This document shows positions 1 through 11,834 of a stretch of DNA of 64,000 nt, piece by piece. Each line of letters starts with the position of its first letter. The stretch's first letter is position 1. The translations under genes and the position numbers were made by a program. Under the pieces are notes generated by a model, which saw nothing but the letters and a program-made list of their open reading frames with translations, did no database searches and was not told the origin of the DNA. This DNA comes from Mactra quadrangularis (lineage: Eukaryota > Mollusca > Bivalvia > Venerida > Mactridae), in assembly GCA_025267735.1 (NCBI GenBank), contig CM046311.1, positions 21,047,020-21,111,019 of the forward strand, in the 5' to 3' direction.

Positions 1-94
1 GATCCGTCGGCCAGGTTATCACAAACACTGCGAACGCCTTTTGAACCTGTACAGCTCTTAGTCAAAATTACAGATTTGTTACTTGTGTAGTGTT
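1..94 (-). CDS. Candidate internal exon cut by the window edge
   Basis: On the minus strand a pyrimidine-rich acceptor (TGTTTGCTTTCAG) is followed by 94 bases that stay open to the window edge in one frame, after two leading bases that would complete a split codon. The other two frames stop within 27 bases. The reading includes KSCTGSKGVRSVCDNLADGS, with two cysteines 11 residues apart. Base composition is visibly less AT-rich than the surroundings. I do not recognise the family. The exon would belong to a minus-strand gene whose downstream part lies left of the window. The other minus-strand exon-like segment at 1922-2111 ends in a different phase with its best donor, so the two cannot be joined directly without another exon. 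It could be a chance open stretch. Confidence 0.4.
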
Positions 95-295
95 CTGAAA
101 GCAAACACAATATATAATCAACACTACTCGCCTGAGCATCGGTTGAAAGTTTCACTCGTTCATGAAACGGTTGAGTTTTCACTGAGCTGCGAAGGGAGCG
201 TAAATCAACACATGGTCAGATGCTATCAAACTGAAAACTAAAGTATTTTCAGGGGTGTAGACCAGACAATTGATGTCACATCTAAACGTAATAAG

Positions 296-838
296 AGCTG
301 TCAGTTGAGACAGCATGATCGACTAAGAAAGTATTTGTCACATGAGATGTGGTTGATGATAAGGATCATGCATTGTGTTAAATTTGAAAATATAACCTTA
401 ACAAATTAAACGTAAAATAATATTTTTTTAAAGAAAATTTTAAGTTCATGTGAGATCATATTGAAAAAAAAGTATTTGGAGTTATAAACCTTGTCACATG
501 ACATGTGGTTGATAATAATGAACATATATTTAAAGTTGAAGTCAATACTTTAAGAAATAAAACAGTTGCAGTAAAAACAAACATTTTTAAAAAGAAAACT
601 CTAAGAACAAGGAGAGATAATTATGAAAAAAATGTATTTGGAGTTATGAACTATGTCACATGAGATGCGGTTGATAATAAGGAACATATTTAAAGTTTGA
701 AGTTGATACATTAAGAAATAAACAAGTTATAGTAAAAAATATTTTACTGCACAAAAAATTTAATCAGAAATATGAAAGCGGACGCCGACGCTAGGGCGAG
801 TAGGAGAGCTCTTCATTTACTTCGTCAAGTCGAGCTAA
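296..838 (-). repeat. Dispersed minisatellite-bearing repeat, inverted copy
   Basis: Inverted copy of the element seen forward at 23636, 34797 and 55611. The minus-strand start AGCTCGACTTGACGAAGTAA lies near 836, and the other end (agagctgtcagttgagacag) lies near 296. Inside are degenerate tandem copies of a block of about 160 bp, each with a conserved piece like CACATGAGATGTGGTTGAT, at about 339, 495 and 657. No coding frame is seen. Confidence 0.75.
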
Positions 839-1921
839 AAAATGTAATTTATCTAATGTCACCGCAATACATGATACAGTAAGTCAATCAAGGGAGTTTT
901 GTCAGTATCTAAATGAAATGATTTGGCACTTAAAACTGAAACAACTTCTGAGTAGATGCATTTGCTGTGTTATAGCGATGATAAAAGGTACAGTGTGTTG
1001 CCAAAACCTTGAGCCTGTAAAACTATCTACTGGATGTGAATCTTGTAATCGAGCATTTAACAGCATCTTCTATTAACTACCAGTTGTCTTCTTGTAATGT
1101 CCTTCATGTTTTACAACATAATACGAAACAGTCATATCATACGGATGAATTATTGATGTCTAATAACATCCTACCCAAAAACCAATTATGTAACAACTTT
1201 TAACAACAAGTCCCTGAAACTACTGTTTCATACAGGTATGCCGAGTTTCAACAATTGAATTTTAATTGATTCATATCATGACCATAACGTCACGTTTCAC
1301 CGTAACGGTAAATCACAAGTAATTTTCCATGAATAAAGTTCAAGAGACATAAAATAAGTAAATTTGCGAATCTAGTAAGAAAACTTCAGAAGCAGATGCA
1401 TTTGAAAATTGCAAAACTGACTAAAATTACTCTTCAGCTGCGAATCTAGTGAGAGCGGAGAGAAGAAGGGTAAAGTTTAGGTGAAAAAATGTTTGAAGAA
1501 ATTAAAAGAGAATAGTTGCGCATTTTGACTTCAGTAGCCTTGTTCAAAATTTAACTTCTTGCAAAAGTTAATCGGTACACGGACATGTGCGAGGGTTTCA
1601 CGAGGCGTAATTTCTTATATTTGGTTTGATTTGATGTTAAGGCACAAGTAGGTGTTAACCGACCATTTTTATTATTTTACTTAAACTTGTCATTTGAAGA
1701 ACCAAACAGTATATTTTCGTTGGTTAACAATTCCACAATAAATACGTTCAACATGCAATCAAATTGTGTAAAAAAAATGAAATATAGCATTGCTGTCTGA
1801 GCTACTTATTTTCTGACGTTCTACTAGAAAACCGCAAATGCAAATGTTGTCACTTGTAAACAATCTTTTGAATCGCTCACTTAAACACACTTTAAATTTC
1901 TGTGAAATGCGATAATCTTAC
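839..1921. other. AT-rich stretch without a recognisable gene
   Basis: Nothing coding is seen here. A piece at about 1390-1430 (agcagatgcatttgaaaatt) recurs at about 9688-9730, one of several traces of old duplication inside the left flank. Confidence 0.5.
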
Positions 1922-2111
1922 ATGCTTTCCATAATGAATTACAAGTTCTAATGCAAATTCACTTTGATATATCATTCTAGTCGTGGGCAAGCTACTTAAC
2001 GAGATTTCGTCGAATTCTAGGCTGTTTGTGTTTTTAAAGACATTTCTTGTTTCACGTTTGATAATATATAAATAACACATGGCAGTGAGGGTGACAGTAC
2101 AGATTATCAAC
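1922..2111 (-). CDS. Candidate exon: membrane helix plus cytoplasmic tail
   Basis: On the minus strand an acceptor (attattttcctcag) precedes 190 bases. After one leading base these read as 63 open codons and end at a strong donor (GTAAGA). The frame stays open a little beyond the donor, to a stop near 1892. The peptide begins LIICTVTLTAMCYLYII, a hydrophobic run long enough for most of a membrane helix, then KRETR as a typical positive stop-transfer, then a polar tail with NSLEFDEISLSSLP. This is the layout of the transmembrane exon of a single-pass protein. The N-terminal part of the helix would lie in an exon further right. No family is recognised and no in-frame ATG begins the segment. Confidence 0.4.
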
Positions 2112-2137
2112 CTGAGGAAAATAATATCAACCGAGGC

Positions 2138-2494
2138 GAAGATTTGTAATAATATTGACTTTATAAAATCACGACAATATTTTTCGTTTATAATATTGTT
2201 ATTTCAGTGATATTATTTCAGTAAAGACTATTTGATGAAATTTATCGATTGCCTGGTATTGTCATAAATGCAAGATATAAGCGATACATGTTTCAACAAA
2301 CTGCTATACTTTGGATGCACTCATATAACTTATTTCAGTTATGGTATTGCTTAATATTGATAGTATCATTTTAAACCCATTTGTAGTCATTTGAGTCAGC
2401 AAGATTGCTTATCACTTGGCTTACACCAAACATTGAACGAATACCAAATATATTGTCTAATGCAGCTACAAATCTCATGCACTTATCTATGAAG
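2138..2494 (+). repeat. Direct repeat, left copy
   Basis: About 355 bp matching 11999-12352 in the same orientation with few differences, from gatttgtaataatattgac to ctaatgcagctacaaa. The left border falls just right of the exon-like segment at 1922-2111. No reading frame or terminal repeats are seen, so this is either a short segmental duplication or two copies of an unrecognised element. Confidence 0.85.
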
Positions 2495-3138
2495 GTTATT
2501 ACACGATTTTTTTTGTGCACACAACAGTCTCAGATTTGACTTTCCAATTCTGTATAATTAAACTGCAAGATTTCATTTGATTGATAAGTGATTGGTGATA
2601 ACTTGTTGATGATTAAAGCCCAACAGCGAGCTAAATTTCACATACACTGATAGTTTGAGGATGACCTGAATAGAGGGGAATTATGCCTCGCATGAAAAAA
2701 ACACACTAACCAAAATCATTGAAATCGTCAAGGAAAATGAGCTATATGTGATGCGAATCACCAGGACCATAAAGACACCTCGGTTTTTGTAAAACATCGG
2801 GAATTCTGAGGCGAAAATGTTTCAACTAGAGAGAGTATTTGTTAATTCTTATTCATTAGTCATTATATACGACATCTGACTTCAAATTCAGGGCTGATAT
2901 GATGTTCACTACGGCATCATGATGAAATACTCGGCCACTGTAGAAAAAAACGGACTTAATAAAATACCTCGGTTATCATAATTATCTGATTGGTTCTGAA
3001 TCTCATAATTGCCGAGTTTTCTCATAAAGGCTATGTTTTTTACAGAGAAAATGCCGTTTAGAATTTTGGTAAAATATTTGTGTTTTCGATTTTTAACCCT
3101 TTCGTAATATCTTTTATCTATTGTGCTAATTATTTCAG
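2495..3138. other. No clear gene; one short hydrophobic ORF
   Basis: The only notable item is a 38-codon ATG-to-stop frame on the minus strand (2797 down to 2681) whose second half is hydrophobic (SLTISMILVSVFFSCEA). It could be a signal-peptide-like first exon for the segment at 1922-2111, but no donor in the required phase is seen, so I do not call it. Confidence 0.3.
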
Positions 3139-3195
3139 GCTAAAATGACTGTTTTTGAACAGCCAAATAAAGCAACCCATAATGAAAACAATTAA
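3139..3195 (+). CDS. Possible small terminal exon
   Basis: An acceptor-like tract (gtgctaattatttcag) is followed by 18 codons and a TAA in phase 0, reading AKMTVFEQPNKATHNENN. The composition is polar and protein-like, unlike most frames nearby, and there is an AATAAA at 3166. No partner exon upstream on this strand is recognised, so this may be chance. Confidence 0.2.
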   Translation, partial: AKMTVFEQPNKATHNENN

Positions 3196-3506
3196 TCATT
3201 AACATTCAGTATATTAACTTCATTACTTTCTTTCATATAACTGTTCGAAAACAAAAGATTTTTATTTTACGCTGACAATGGATAAACCTTGCATATTTCC
3301 ATGTGATTTTCATACTAAGAATAAGAGTATGTATACATCGATGTGTGTATAAAGTTTATAAATGCTGATTTAATACATTTTAATAATTTTCTAGGCATAA
3401 ACTGTACAGTTTTTATATATTTTGATGTTCCTGGACATTTTGCCTAAAACTATAAAAAATATGACCAAGTATTTGTGGCTTGGGCAAACAGAACAATCCT
3501 TTATCT

Positions 3507-3951
3507 TGACGTCAGAATGACGTTTTTGACGTCATACCGATGGTACTTGAATGCATATAGCGGAAAAACCGTGCAGACAACTTTTCTCAAATTCTGCTGT
3601 ATAAAAGTGTATACAATGCTTTACATCATATCAAAACTTAGCAAAAATGTATCGGGCAGATTTTTCATAAAACCGGTTTGAAGGCAATTTTTCAGGATTT
3701 TTTCTGATGTTGCCAATTCGGAATTTTTTGTCTCTTTCAAAACTTTTAAGAGAAAATGTATATTTACACTGTTCAAGTGGTAGATAATGATGTAAGCTTT
3801 ACAATTATGTATAATTTCTTGTTGTGGCGCGGAAAATAAAGATTTAGCAACACCTTATAAAAGTTGTTTTCCTTTGTCGACTGACGTAAAAAGTGCACGC
3901 AGTCGTCATGTTTACGACGTCATGGTAACAGTATTAGCAATTATGACGTCA
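3507..3951. promoter_or_regulatory. Cluster of CRE-like TGACGTCA sites
   Basis: Three perfect palindromic TGACGTCA octamers at 3507-3514, 3527-3534 and 3944-3951, with half or near sites TGACG at 3518, TGACGTAA near 3884 and GACGTCA at 3916. TGACGTCA is the canonical CREB/ATF site. It should be rare in sequence this AT-rich, so three in 445 bp looks non-random. The nearest candidate first exon on the plus strand is at 5469. Confidence 0.35.
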
Positions 3952-4046
3952 AATAAAGTGTAGACCCGAATCAGAAATCTCTTCGAGTTTACAACGGTAC
4001 CAAAACTTATATGGAAATCTAAAAAAAGTCAGATGTACCATACCAT

Positions 4047-5060
4047 CATAATCCCGTAAAACGATTGCACATAAAAGGTTCTTGTATATTAATTAAATCA
4101 AAGCTTACGACATGTAAAAGGCAAGTTAATATATTTTGAAGATTTAACTTATGATGCCTTGTAAACGACACTTTGTAAAATCAGCACTATGACTTAAGTC
4201 AATCGAGATCTGTGCATAGACAGTGATTGTTTTACTGTATTGATGTACATGTATTAACTCTGTACACTTTTGTACTACTGTTAAGATTTTGTTCAGTTCT
4301 TCGTACTTGGAGTTTTGTGTCTAAGAATAAAAATACTTAATTATTTCAATTACCTTATCATAGTAATCAGTCATATTCCGAAGTCCACTGAAGTTCAAGT
4401 TCAACAAACCAATTAAGATTTAATTGTTTGTCAGTCTAATGTCGTGGTTTATCGTGTAAATTAATTTAGAAGAGAAAGTGTAAAGGTTATAGAACCGTTT
4501 GTAGCTAGAATATGTTAGATATTTTAAAAATAGTAAACATGTTGTGGAAATATGTCAAAGCTGGTTTTATTTACATACATGTATGTATTCTTACATAAGT
4601 ACGAAATCATTTTTTCATTTACTTATAGATACGAATTAGCTATTATGCCTATTTAAAGAACATATTTACATACTATATTCTTTCTAGTATAATACATAGA
4701 GTGAAATGATATTTGGTACCCTAATATTCAAATGCTATTTTCATGCACTACACCTTGTTGCAACTACTATATTATCGCACGGAATTGAAATGGAACCGAA
4801 ATTCTTAAATACCCTCGTATAAATCCATAATACCAACATTGTAGTTTTGTAGCAGTTTGAATAACCCAACTTCATATTATATCTTTTGGCTGTTTTTAAT
4901 TGTTTTAATTGATGCTATGGTATCAAATACAATTTACAGATACAATTATTTCTGATTTATAAAAACTAAATGAGTACTTTTATATTTGAGAATATACTAT
5001 CCAGCCTTATGTTCAATCAGCAATTGTCGGTAGCAAAACAAGCTTATAAAACTTGTATTG
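4047..5060 (+). repeat. Detached partial copy of the 11-kb array unit
   Basis: About 1 kb that aligns with unit 1 from about 18030 to 19035, and with 28367, 39847 and 50429 in units 2-4. It begins at the shared cccgtaaaacgattgcac and ends near gtagcaaaacaagcttataa. The end near 4965-5000 (tatatttgagaatat) resembles unit 4 more than unit 1. It lies about 9 kb left of the array and carries none of the exon-like segments. It shows that unit sequence has moved or that the array once extended further left. Confidence 0.85.
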
Positions 5061-5468
5061 ATTTTTGACTTGATAAGCTAAATGGTATTAACATTTTTTA
5101 ATAAAATTGGCTTTGAACATAGAAATAAATATGTGGTCACCTTTTGAACCAATGTTTGCAAAGTATTCTAGGACTGATAATGACACTAAACAAATCTTTA
5201 GATGCAAGACTTGATACTAATGTATGTATGGCATACATAAATAGATCACCAAGTACAACTTACTCGTCTCTAGGCATTGTCTCATAATAGACACACGTTT
5301 TAAACGTTTTAAGATGGATACGATTAGCTATGAAGTACAGACGCTTCTTCCTAATCGTTGTTATAAATCATTTCATTTTTATGACAGCCATTTAACATAT
5401 TCAGAATGGTGTCTTTCACAAGCAATTACAAAATTGTAAATCCTTAATTGCTCTGTTACTGACAGAAC

Positions 5469-5556
5469 ATGGATCCATGGCTGGATGTTATGTTGAAACA
5501 TGGCGTACTCATGTCTGCACGTGAAAATGCTTTTCCAAAAGATCTTTCCATTTCAG
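5469..5556 (+). CDS. Candidate first coding exon A
   Basis: ATG at 5469 opens 29 codons plus one base and stops at a donor (TTTCAG/GTAAAA). The peptide starts MDPWLDVMLKHGVLMSAREN and ends PKDLSIS plus a split codon beginning with G. It is polar and balanced in composition, unlike the K/N/I/Y-rich random frames nearby. It ends in phase 1, the same phase as the candidates at 7143 and 13476 and the phase required at the start of segment Y in each array unit. The frame continues past the donor to a stop near 5654, in composition typical of intron. I do not recognise the family. Either an alternative first exon or the first exon of a decayed paralogue. Confidence 0.45.
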
Positions 5557-7142
5557 GTAAAATTTTATGTTTTTACATATCAAAAATATTATTGAAGGGA
5601 AATACGATTATATCAGTGGATAAAAGATTATCTCTAAAAATTTTAGGTACTTGATATTGTAAATGAATTTTGCATAAAAACGTTTTCATACATTAAGTAA
5701 AAGACAAGTTTACTCATTAGAACATGTTTAACCTTACCATTATTCGGCCGTTTTAGACAAATGCCCAATCAATCACGCTGGAATGATAAATACTGCTGTC
5801 ATTGTTTTCTATCCCGCGAGTAATTGTTTCTAATCTACCATTTGATTTGTGATTATCTTGATTTAGGGTGTTATGTAGACGCCTTCATCAATCTGATTTT
5901 GTTTGGTGTGTATGTTCTATTATGTTGTAGAGGAAGTCTTTTAACTTAGCTTTCTACATGTTTTGGGGTTCTGGAAATTGTTGTAATTATTTACAAATGA
6001 CTTGTCTGATATCATATCTAGAACATGAATTTGTTTCGTCGGTCAAATATTTAAGATATTTACAGAAGTCGATTGACACAGCATTTGGTAATATTTACTA
6101 AACAATTATCTGCTATTGTGACCACAGTGCTCGCTTATTATAGATCATAGCTCATTTAACCAAAATGCTAACCACTTAAAAAGCGTAATATTATTTGTAA
6201 AGATGATGTGTATGATCATTTTGTTATAAGTTATCTATTAATGATACTATACAGAATCCTCAATAGAAATATGATGTTTAACTAATATAGACTCACGCTA
6301 GGGAATAAGTGTATTATATGTCTGGTTAATATAGAACACATGTTTTGGAAGCAATGTTGTAATAATTTAGTAGAAAAGAAGTACAAAGTGGGATAAAAAT
6401 GTAAGCAAAACAAAGGAATAACATTTGACGCTATTTTCAAACTCTCTCCTTTTTATTTTTGGTGCTAATTCTGTTCATTTCATTTTTCATTTGTTTATTT
6501 TTTGTACGGCAGCTGTGAATAGGACCAGCTTTTATCTTTATTACTTTATTCTATCATACACTCTCATTTAATAATCAACGCACAATTTTCCATATACGAA
6601 GGTAATTGGACATTGCTGTTGATATTCAATAGGAGTGTATAAAAATATTCCGACCGTTTGCCAGAGTAAGAAGTTATTTCAATGTCTTCAGATGAATATA
6701 TGACATCTTCTTTCAATTTATGTTTGCTACAAAATCATTTATCTTAATTTATGACAAAAGTATGGCATTTTAAAAGATATAAATAAAACGACGAAAATAC
6801 AACATTGTTGGCAAATCAGACAAATTAAACCATCATTTTTCTTTCAAACTTTCAAAGTCATTTTTATTAGTCTCTAATTCTGATAAGTTTGATTTATTAA
6901 TAAATCTTAGAAATTCACAAATTCGACTTTTCAATTCATATTTTATTCTAGGGTCAAGTGGTTTTTTTATTTTGACCTCCCGACTAACCTACAAGTTGTA
7001 TTGTAGTGCCTTTTCGTCCATACTTACAAAATTACCAAGCAACACATACTGTTCTATCATGAAATGAATTATTACAATCAGTAACATTTAGAGTTTGTAA
7101 TTATTTACGTAGACATTTTTTACAATTGTTGTTGTTGTCAAA
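5557..7142. other. Apparent intron or spacer, nothing recognised
   Basis: AT-rich, with no open frame of protein-like composition, no array-unit sequence and no terminal repeats that I could see. Confidence 0.5.
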
Positions 7143-7182
7143 ATGCCGCCCGTACCTGATTATTTATCGTCTATGATCATCG
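7143..7182 (+). CDS. Candidate first coding exon B
   Basis: ATG at 7143, in the context tgtcaaaATGCCG, opens 13 codons plus one base ending at a donor ATCG/GTATGT. The peptide is MPPVPDYLSSMII, then a split codon starting G. The last exon bases and donor (ATCG/GTATG) are identical to those of candidate exon C at 13476, and both end in phase 1. It is too short for composition statistics, so the case rests on the ATG, the donor and the match to the other two candidates. An alternative is a chance ATG near a GTATGT. Confidence 0.4.
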
Positions 7183-8199
7183 GTATGTTACGATTTTTAT
7201 TGTATTAAAACTACCTTTCCGTTTGACAAAACAAAACGAGATAATGATCTATTATTACTCAGTGTCTGATTTTATCTATTAAAACAATTAGCAAGTATAT
7301 GTAACAGAGTCTAAAAGCATATCAGGAACAGTAGCTGTAAAATACAGACGTATCACATGGTAAAATTGAAAGAGGGAGATGCTTTTAGATTCTTATTTTT
7401 GTTATACTGTTTGTTGCAATTTTTGTGTTACTTACAAGTGACGCGACCACTATTAAAACAGAACTTATTGATTCCCTAACATGTTTTCTGATATTTTTGT
7501 GTCTATTTTACTTTGATAAAGTAACTGGCAATAAAACCAGATATTTTAAAGATAAAATTTCATATAGTCTTATACAAATATACTGCAAAATAAAACTAAA
7601 CGTGAAAATACCAGAAAACATTTGACAGGAAATACTCTTTATATTTAGATGTACATACATATAGATCCTTTTACAATTGTTACATCTTACATACTTCTCC
7701 CTGAGTTTCTAAGATAACTTTTAGTTACATACAAAAAAATGTAGTAAGAGGAAACATTAAAATCTAATTTTGTATGTTTTAAGCAGACTAAGTTTGTAGA
7801 TGTTCCAGGTTCATTAAGTTGTTTTCTGCAAGTAACCTGATAATCTAATATAAATATAATTATATATACTGAGCAAAACTTCCAACGCACCAGTAAAGTT
7901 ATTCGTTGTTTTACCAAATAGGATATCGGTAGATTTTAAATGATTCTAGTTTAACAGTAACTTTATCTTTAAGACAAGGTTGATGCAATTTTTCGTTACA
8001 GTTGTTATCGATGCAACAAAATGGAGTATAAATGTATATTTGGGGAACTATCTAAGCCAATGTAAGTCCGATTTTATTGAAATGTTTACCAAATACAGCT
8101 TAAAGACGTTACATATACATATAATAATTATGTTTGTTTCATTACATGAATCAAATATTTAACAAAACATATAGAAAAATCACCGCGTATGAAAAAAGT
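7183..8199. other. Apparent intron or spacer, nothing recognised
   Basis: AT-rich sequence. Short open frames on both strands have the K/N/I/Y-rich composition expected by chance. No repeat borders were recognised. Confidence 0.5.
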
Positions 8200-8472
8200 C
8201 AAAGTAACACAAAATATTGATTGCGATCTCCGCGAAAAAAGAATGTAGCAAAATGACAACCATGTAATTGTGTCTCTAACGTATGGCTTACATGGATATT
8301 GAGAACCGCTTGGCGTCTTGTTTTCATGGATCTCACGCTGATGGAGGTGATTCCGATGTATACCTGCCCACTCGAGAGCAATCCAATCGCGTACCTCAGC
8401 TAAGGTTTTGGGCTCAATACCACGGCGTACACAGTGTTTTCCATTCATCCCGTTCAATCTCTATAATATTGG
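8200..8472 (-). pseudogene. Decayed Tc1/mariner-like transposase, C-terminal part
   Basis: Minus-strand conceptual reading recalls the end of Tc1-type transposases. It has IEPKTLAEVRDWIALEWAGI, in the place of the family's helix before the final segment, then after a frameshift SMKTRRQAVLNIHVSHT, matching the usual S-M-x-R-R-x-A-V-I-x-x-x-G-G-H-T ending. Upstream, IERDEWKTL lies where families have an IE-x-x-W-D motif. At least one frameshift is needed and the catalytic D, D part is not seen, so it is inactive. No terminal inverted repeats were found around it. The region is less AT-rich than its flanks. Confidence 0.55.
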
Positions 8473-8499
8473 TCAGATAATCCGTAACTCCTTTTAGAT

Positions 8500-9735
8500 A
8501 CTAATTTTTGACATTTTCATGTCGGCGGTATAGCAAATATAGCATTAGATGTAACACATAATTGATTCAGAGAATTTAATCAAAATTGATATTCATACAG
8601 AAAGATATATTAATAAAGATGTTAAGTAAATATGCCAGTTTGAAAAATACAATATGAATTATCGTTCATGTGTGTGTAAGGTATCAATAAATATTTATTT
8701 TGTCTGCGGATGCTCATATTTCTTTGCTTCCAGCTAAACAAATCATCAATATTATTTGATTTAGGTGATATTCAACACTTCAACCTAAAATTCCAATATA
8801 AAATCAGTCTGTGATTTCTCTTAACAATTACCATCTTGCACTTTTGGCATCTTTAAATAATTAAAGTCTAGAATTGGTGACAAAAAGCAATATTTTTTAT
8901 ACATGATCGTATTATCGATTTATTTTTTTACGTAATCATCTGTTTCATTACTTCTCATAATATTCACATTTCACAACTGGAAAAGTACGAGATTACATTT
9001 TAATCATTCCTAATACATTAATTCTAGACAAATGTTTGTATATAAAGGCCAACAGGCATCATGATCATAAGACTATCAACAATGACTTAGTATTACCAAA
9101 ACTGCAATTATGTATGTTTTGTTAAAACTATATATATTGTTATAATGTTTGTTTACAACAAAAAGACCATTTATACTTTTCAATCACTTAAGAGCAAGAC
9201 AATTTTATTTAAACTTTTTAAACCCATTAACCCAAGTATTTTCGTTAACTTGATCACAATTCAGGAGGGATAGTCATGTTATGTCCGATATATTTTTCTC
9301 TCAAATCCTATACCATATATCATTCGTAATTTATATACAGCGTTATAAATCAGGAATGTTATCTAAACCTATCGTATTTCTAATTCATAAATCAAACAAT
9401 TAATCAAGACAATATTACATAAGTAACGATACATCAAGTTTATATATTAGGACGTTCAGAAAATAATGTTTGAGTGTTCGAGAATGAATACCGATATCTT
9501 TAAGTTTCTTTTTCTCCCAATCAGTTTGGTTTGTACAATAACTTGAATAAGGAATAAAAAACTTCAAATGGGATGCAGTGTATTTCCATACGAGCAATTC
9601 GTTTTACATTTATTTTCATAACTTATTGTGTTTGATCTCTAGAATGATAAAGTAGTTCTCAAAAGTTACCAAATAGAACTTGCTCAGAGCAGATGCATTT
9701 GTAAATTGCAAAACTGACTAAAATTTGTCTTCACT
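8500..9735 (+). repeat. Old, diverged duplicate traces
   Basis: Short blocks align with places further right: 8620-8700 with 11795-11880 (shared atgccagtt...aatatgaa), and 9340-9440 with 11030-11115 (shared aatcaaacaattaatcaa). About 9688-9730 aligns with about 1390-1430. Order and spacing differ, so these look like remnants of old duplications or rearrangements rather than one clean repeat. In both of the first pair an ATG starts a short hydrophobic frame (see 11835). Confidence 0.5.
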
Positions 9736-10370
9736 AAATTTAATTTCAAAAACGTAAACTAAAATTTGTGCCTCAGAACTTGTTTCATCTTAACGAAACA
9801 CACACATAATTAAATTTTGGATTGTTGGTGTTTGGAAAGCACTAAGGCGGTCAATTTTAACTTCGTTTTAAAAGTATATATAAGTTTTCTGAGACAATAT
9901 TGCAATATTGTTCAGCTAGTCCTAGACATCGTATCGATACACTAGAATTACCATTCTGCAAATAGAAAGCTTACCTCTTCCTTATTTACTGTCTTTAGTA
10001 ATATTGACCAAGGCAACTCTCACTTTATATCAATATAAATGGTGCCTAATTGTTCTGTTGATATGTCTTTCTTCACTAGTGATAACATTATTTGAAACAG
10101 TTCTATGAAAGTCCTATAAGAACTGATCATAGTAAACATTGCCTAAGGGAATTATGTCTGTATCGAGGAGGCAATGATAATTATTATATATACGATATAT
10201 ATGTGTGTCTGATACAATACCCATCGGCTATAAAATCGTATAACAAATTATGTATGATTTGTCTGAATTAACTAACTGATAAATCTTTCATGGTTCTTGT
10301 GGGATAAATATTATGACCTTTTGGGAAAGATTTAGACATCTTAATTCTAGATGTTGTACATGCATTTCAG
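9736..10370. other. Spacer, nothing recognised
   Basis: AT-rich, with no protein-like frame and no clear repeat. Confidence 0.5.
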
Positions 10371-10397
10371 TCGCAGAAAGTGGTACAAACGCAATCA
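10371..10397 (+). CDS. Candidate 27-base microexon
   Basis: An acceptor (gttgtacatgcatttcag) is followed 27 bases later by a consensus donor GTAAGT. The length keeps the frame. If it enters in phase 1, as the three candidate first exons would require, it reads AESGTNAI between split codons and returns to phase 1. The phase agreement with 5469 and 7143 upstream is the main support. Splice-like borders this close can arise by chance. Confidence 0.3.
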
Positions 10398-10754
10398 GTA
10401 AGTAGCACTATTAGACTACTTTCTAATTAAAAGAATAATATTCACATTATGAACATTTGCAAATCTTTATACAAAAAGTCTTAATTGTTGCTCCACGAGA
10501 AGTTATACATGTATAATATCTCAAAAGCATGTCCAACAAGACTCGTCAATCTTAAATTCAAACAACCCATCAGATAAAAAATTAAATCAATTGCAATTCA
10601 TCTCAAATAATATAACTCTGTATTACGCTTATATTCTGTTTTGCAGTTTGAATATTTCATTTATGGTAACCTTTATTAAAGTGCTCGCATGTACTGTATA
10701 ATTGACTGTTGTTGAACAATTGCGTTGTTGATTAAACATTCAATTGTGATAATG

Positions 10755-10897
10755 AAACTAAGGAAATAAATATATATGATAAAATATAGGACTTCAAATC
10801 ATGTGTATCGATTGAGGTGATAGTATCATTAATTGCGTTTGGTGCGATATGACCTTTCTGTGTTGGTGCGTCGTAAAACCAACACAAACAAACAGAT
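10755..10897 (+). mobile_element. SINE-like fragment with GTGCG...AAAC tail
   Basis: About 140 bp matching 46500-46631, from ggaaataaatatatatgata to the tail ttggtgcgtcgtaaaacc and AAAC-type repeats. At 46474 the same sequence is a clean insertion with a target duplication, which shows it is a mobile unit. No RNA polymerase III boxes are obvious. Confidence 0.6.
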
Positions 10898-11794
10898 ACT
10901 GAAACTGTGCTTATACTCTTCTTAGAATCGTTTGATTCACATTTAGTCTATGTGTTGAACATAAATGGTATTGTCTTCTAATTGAATGTAGAAATATCTC
11001 ATATTCGATCTCATTTATCATACAAACAATATCTGTCATATTTATAAATCACAAATATTAGCTGAACTTATCGTTTTTCAATCCAATAAATCAAACAATT
11101 AATCAACGTAACTGTACATCAGTGAGGATAAATCATTTGAGTTATTATGACGTTTAGGAGAGAAATATGACACTATGAGGATATTTCAGATTGTGTACAA
11201 ACTATGTGAGACTAGTACTGTAATTTATATAAGTTACATGTTTGTTGCAAGGAGAACGGAATTATGATATTTAGACATTTTGTGACATTCTATACCAGAA
11301 TATTGCAGTACTCATTATCAACATTTAGGTATAAAAGGTAAAAAGGAGTTCCAAATAATATCAGACACCATGAGAGTAAAATACACAGAAATCCAAGACA
11401 GTCAAAAGCAAAAAAAAAGGAACTGATTTACATAGATTTTTAAACTATTGTTATAAAAAGACGACACAAAACTATGATTCTCCACGTTAAATGACGCGTA
11501 CTATTGGTACTATAATAAAATATACTAGGCCAAGTATACTTTCCTTTCTGACCAAACGTATTAACAAAACAACAATGTGTCACATAACATATTCAATTTT
11601 GTATAATAATACCTCATTCATCATTTACATGTATGTAGCAGTCGTCATATGTTTCTGTACTTGATAGTGTTTCTTAAAAGGCACAAGTGAAATACGCCAG
11701 TGGCACAATAAAGCGTTTTCGTCTTTATCGGAATTTAATAACTTCTAAAACTTTCTAAAATGAAAATAATTGACACCATTAATTAACAAACTAA
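10898..11794. other. Spacer, nothing recognised apart from a diverged repeat at 11030-11115
   Basis: AT-rich sequence with no protein-like frame. Confidence 0.5.
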
Positions 11795-11834
11795 TAAAGA
11801 ATTAAAATAAACATGCCAGTTCGAGAAATCTAAT

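Noticed and set aside
3475..3681. 68-codon plus-strand frame over the CRE cluster
   Set aside because: No ATG at its start, random composition, no repeat conservation.
8128..8457. 109-codon minus-strand frame taken as an intact protein
   Set aside because: Only part resembles a Tc1 transposase and that part needs a frameshift to continue; annotated as a pseudogene.
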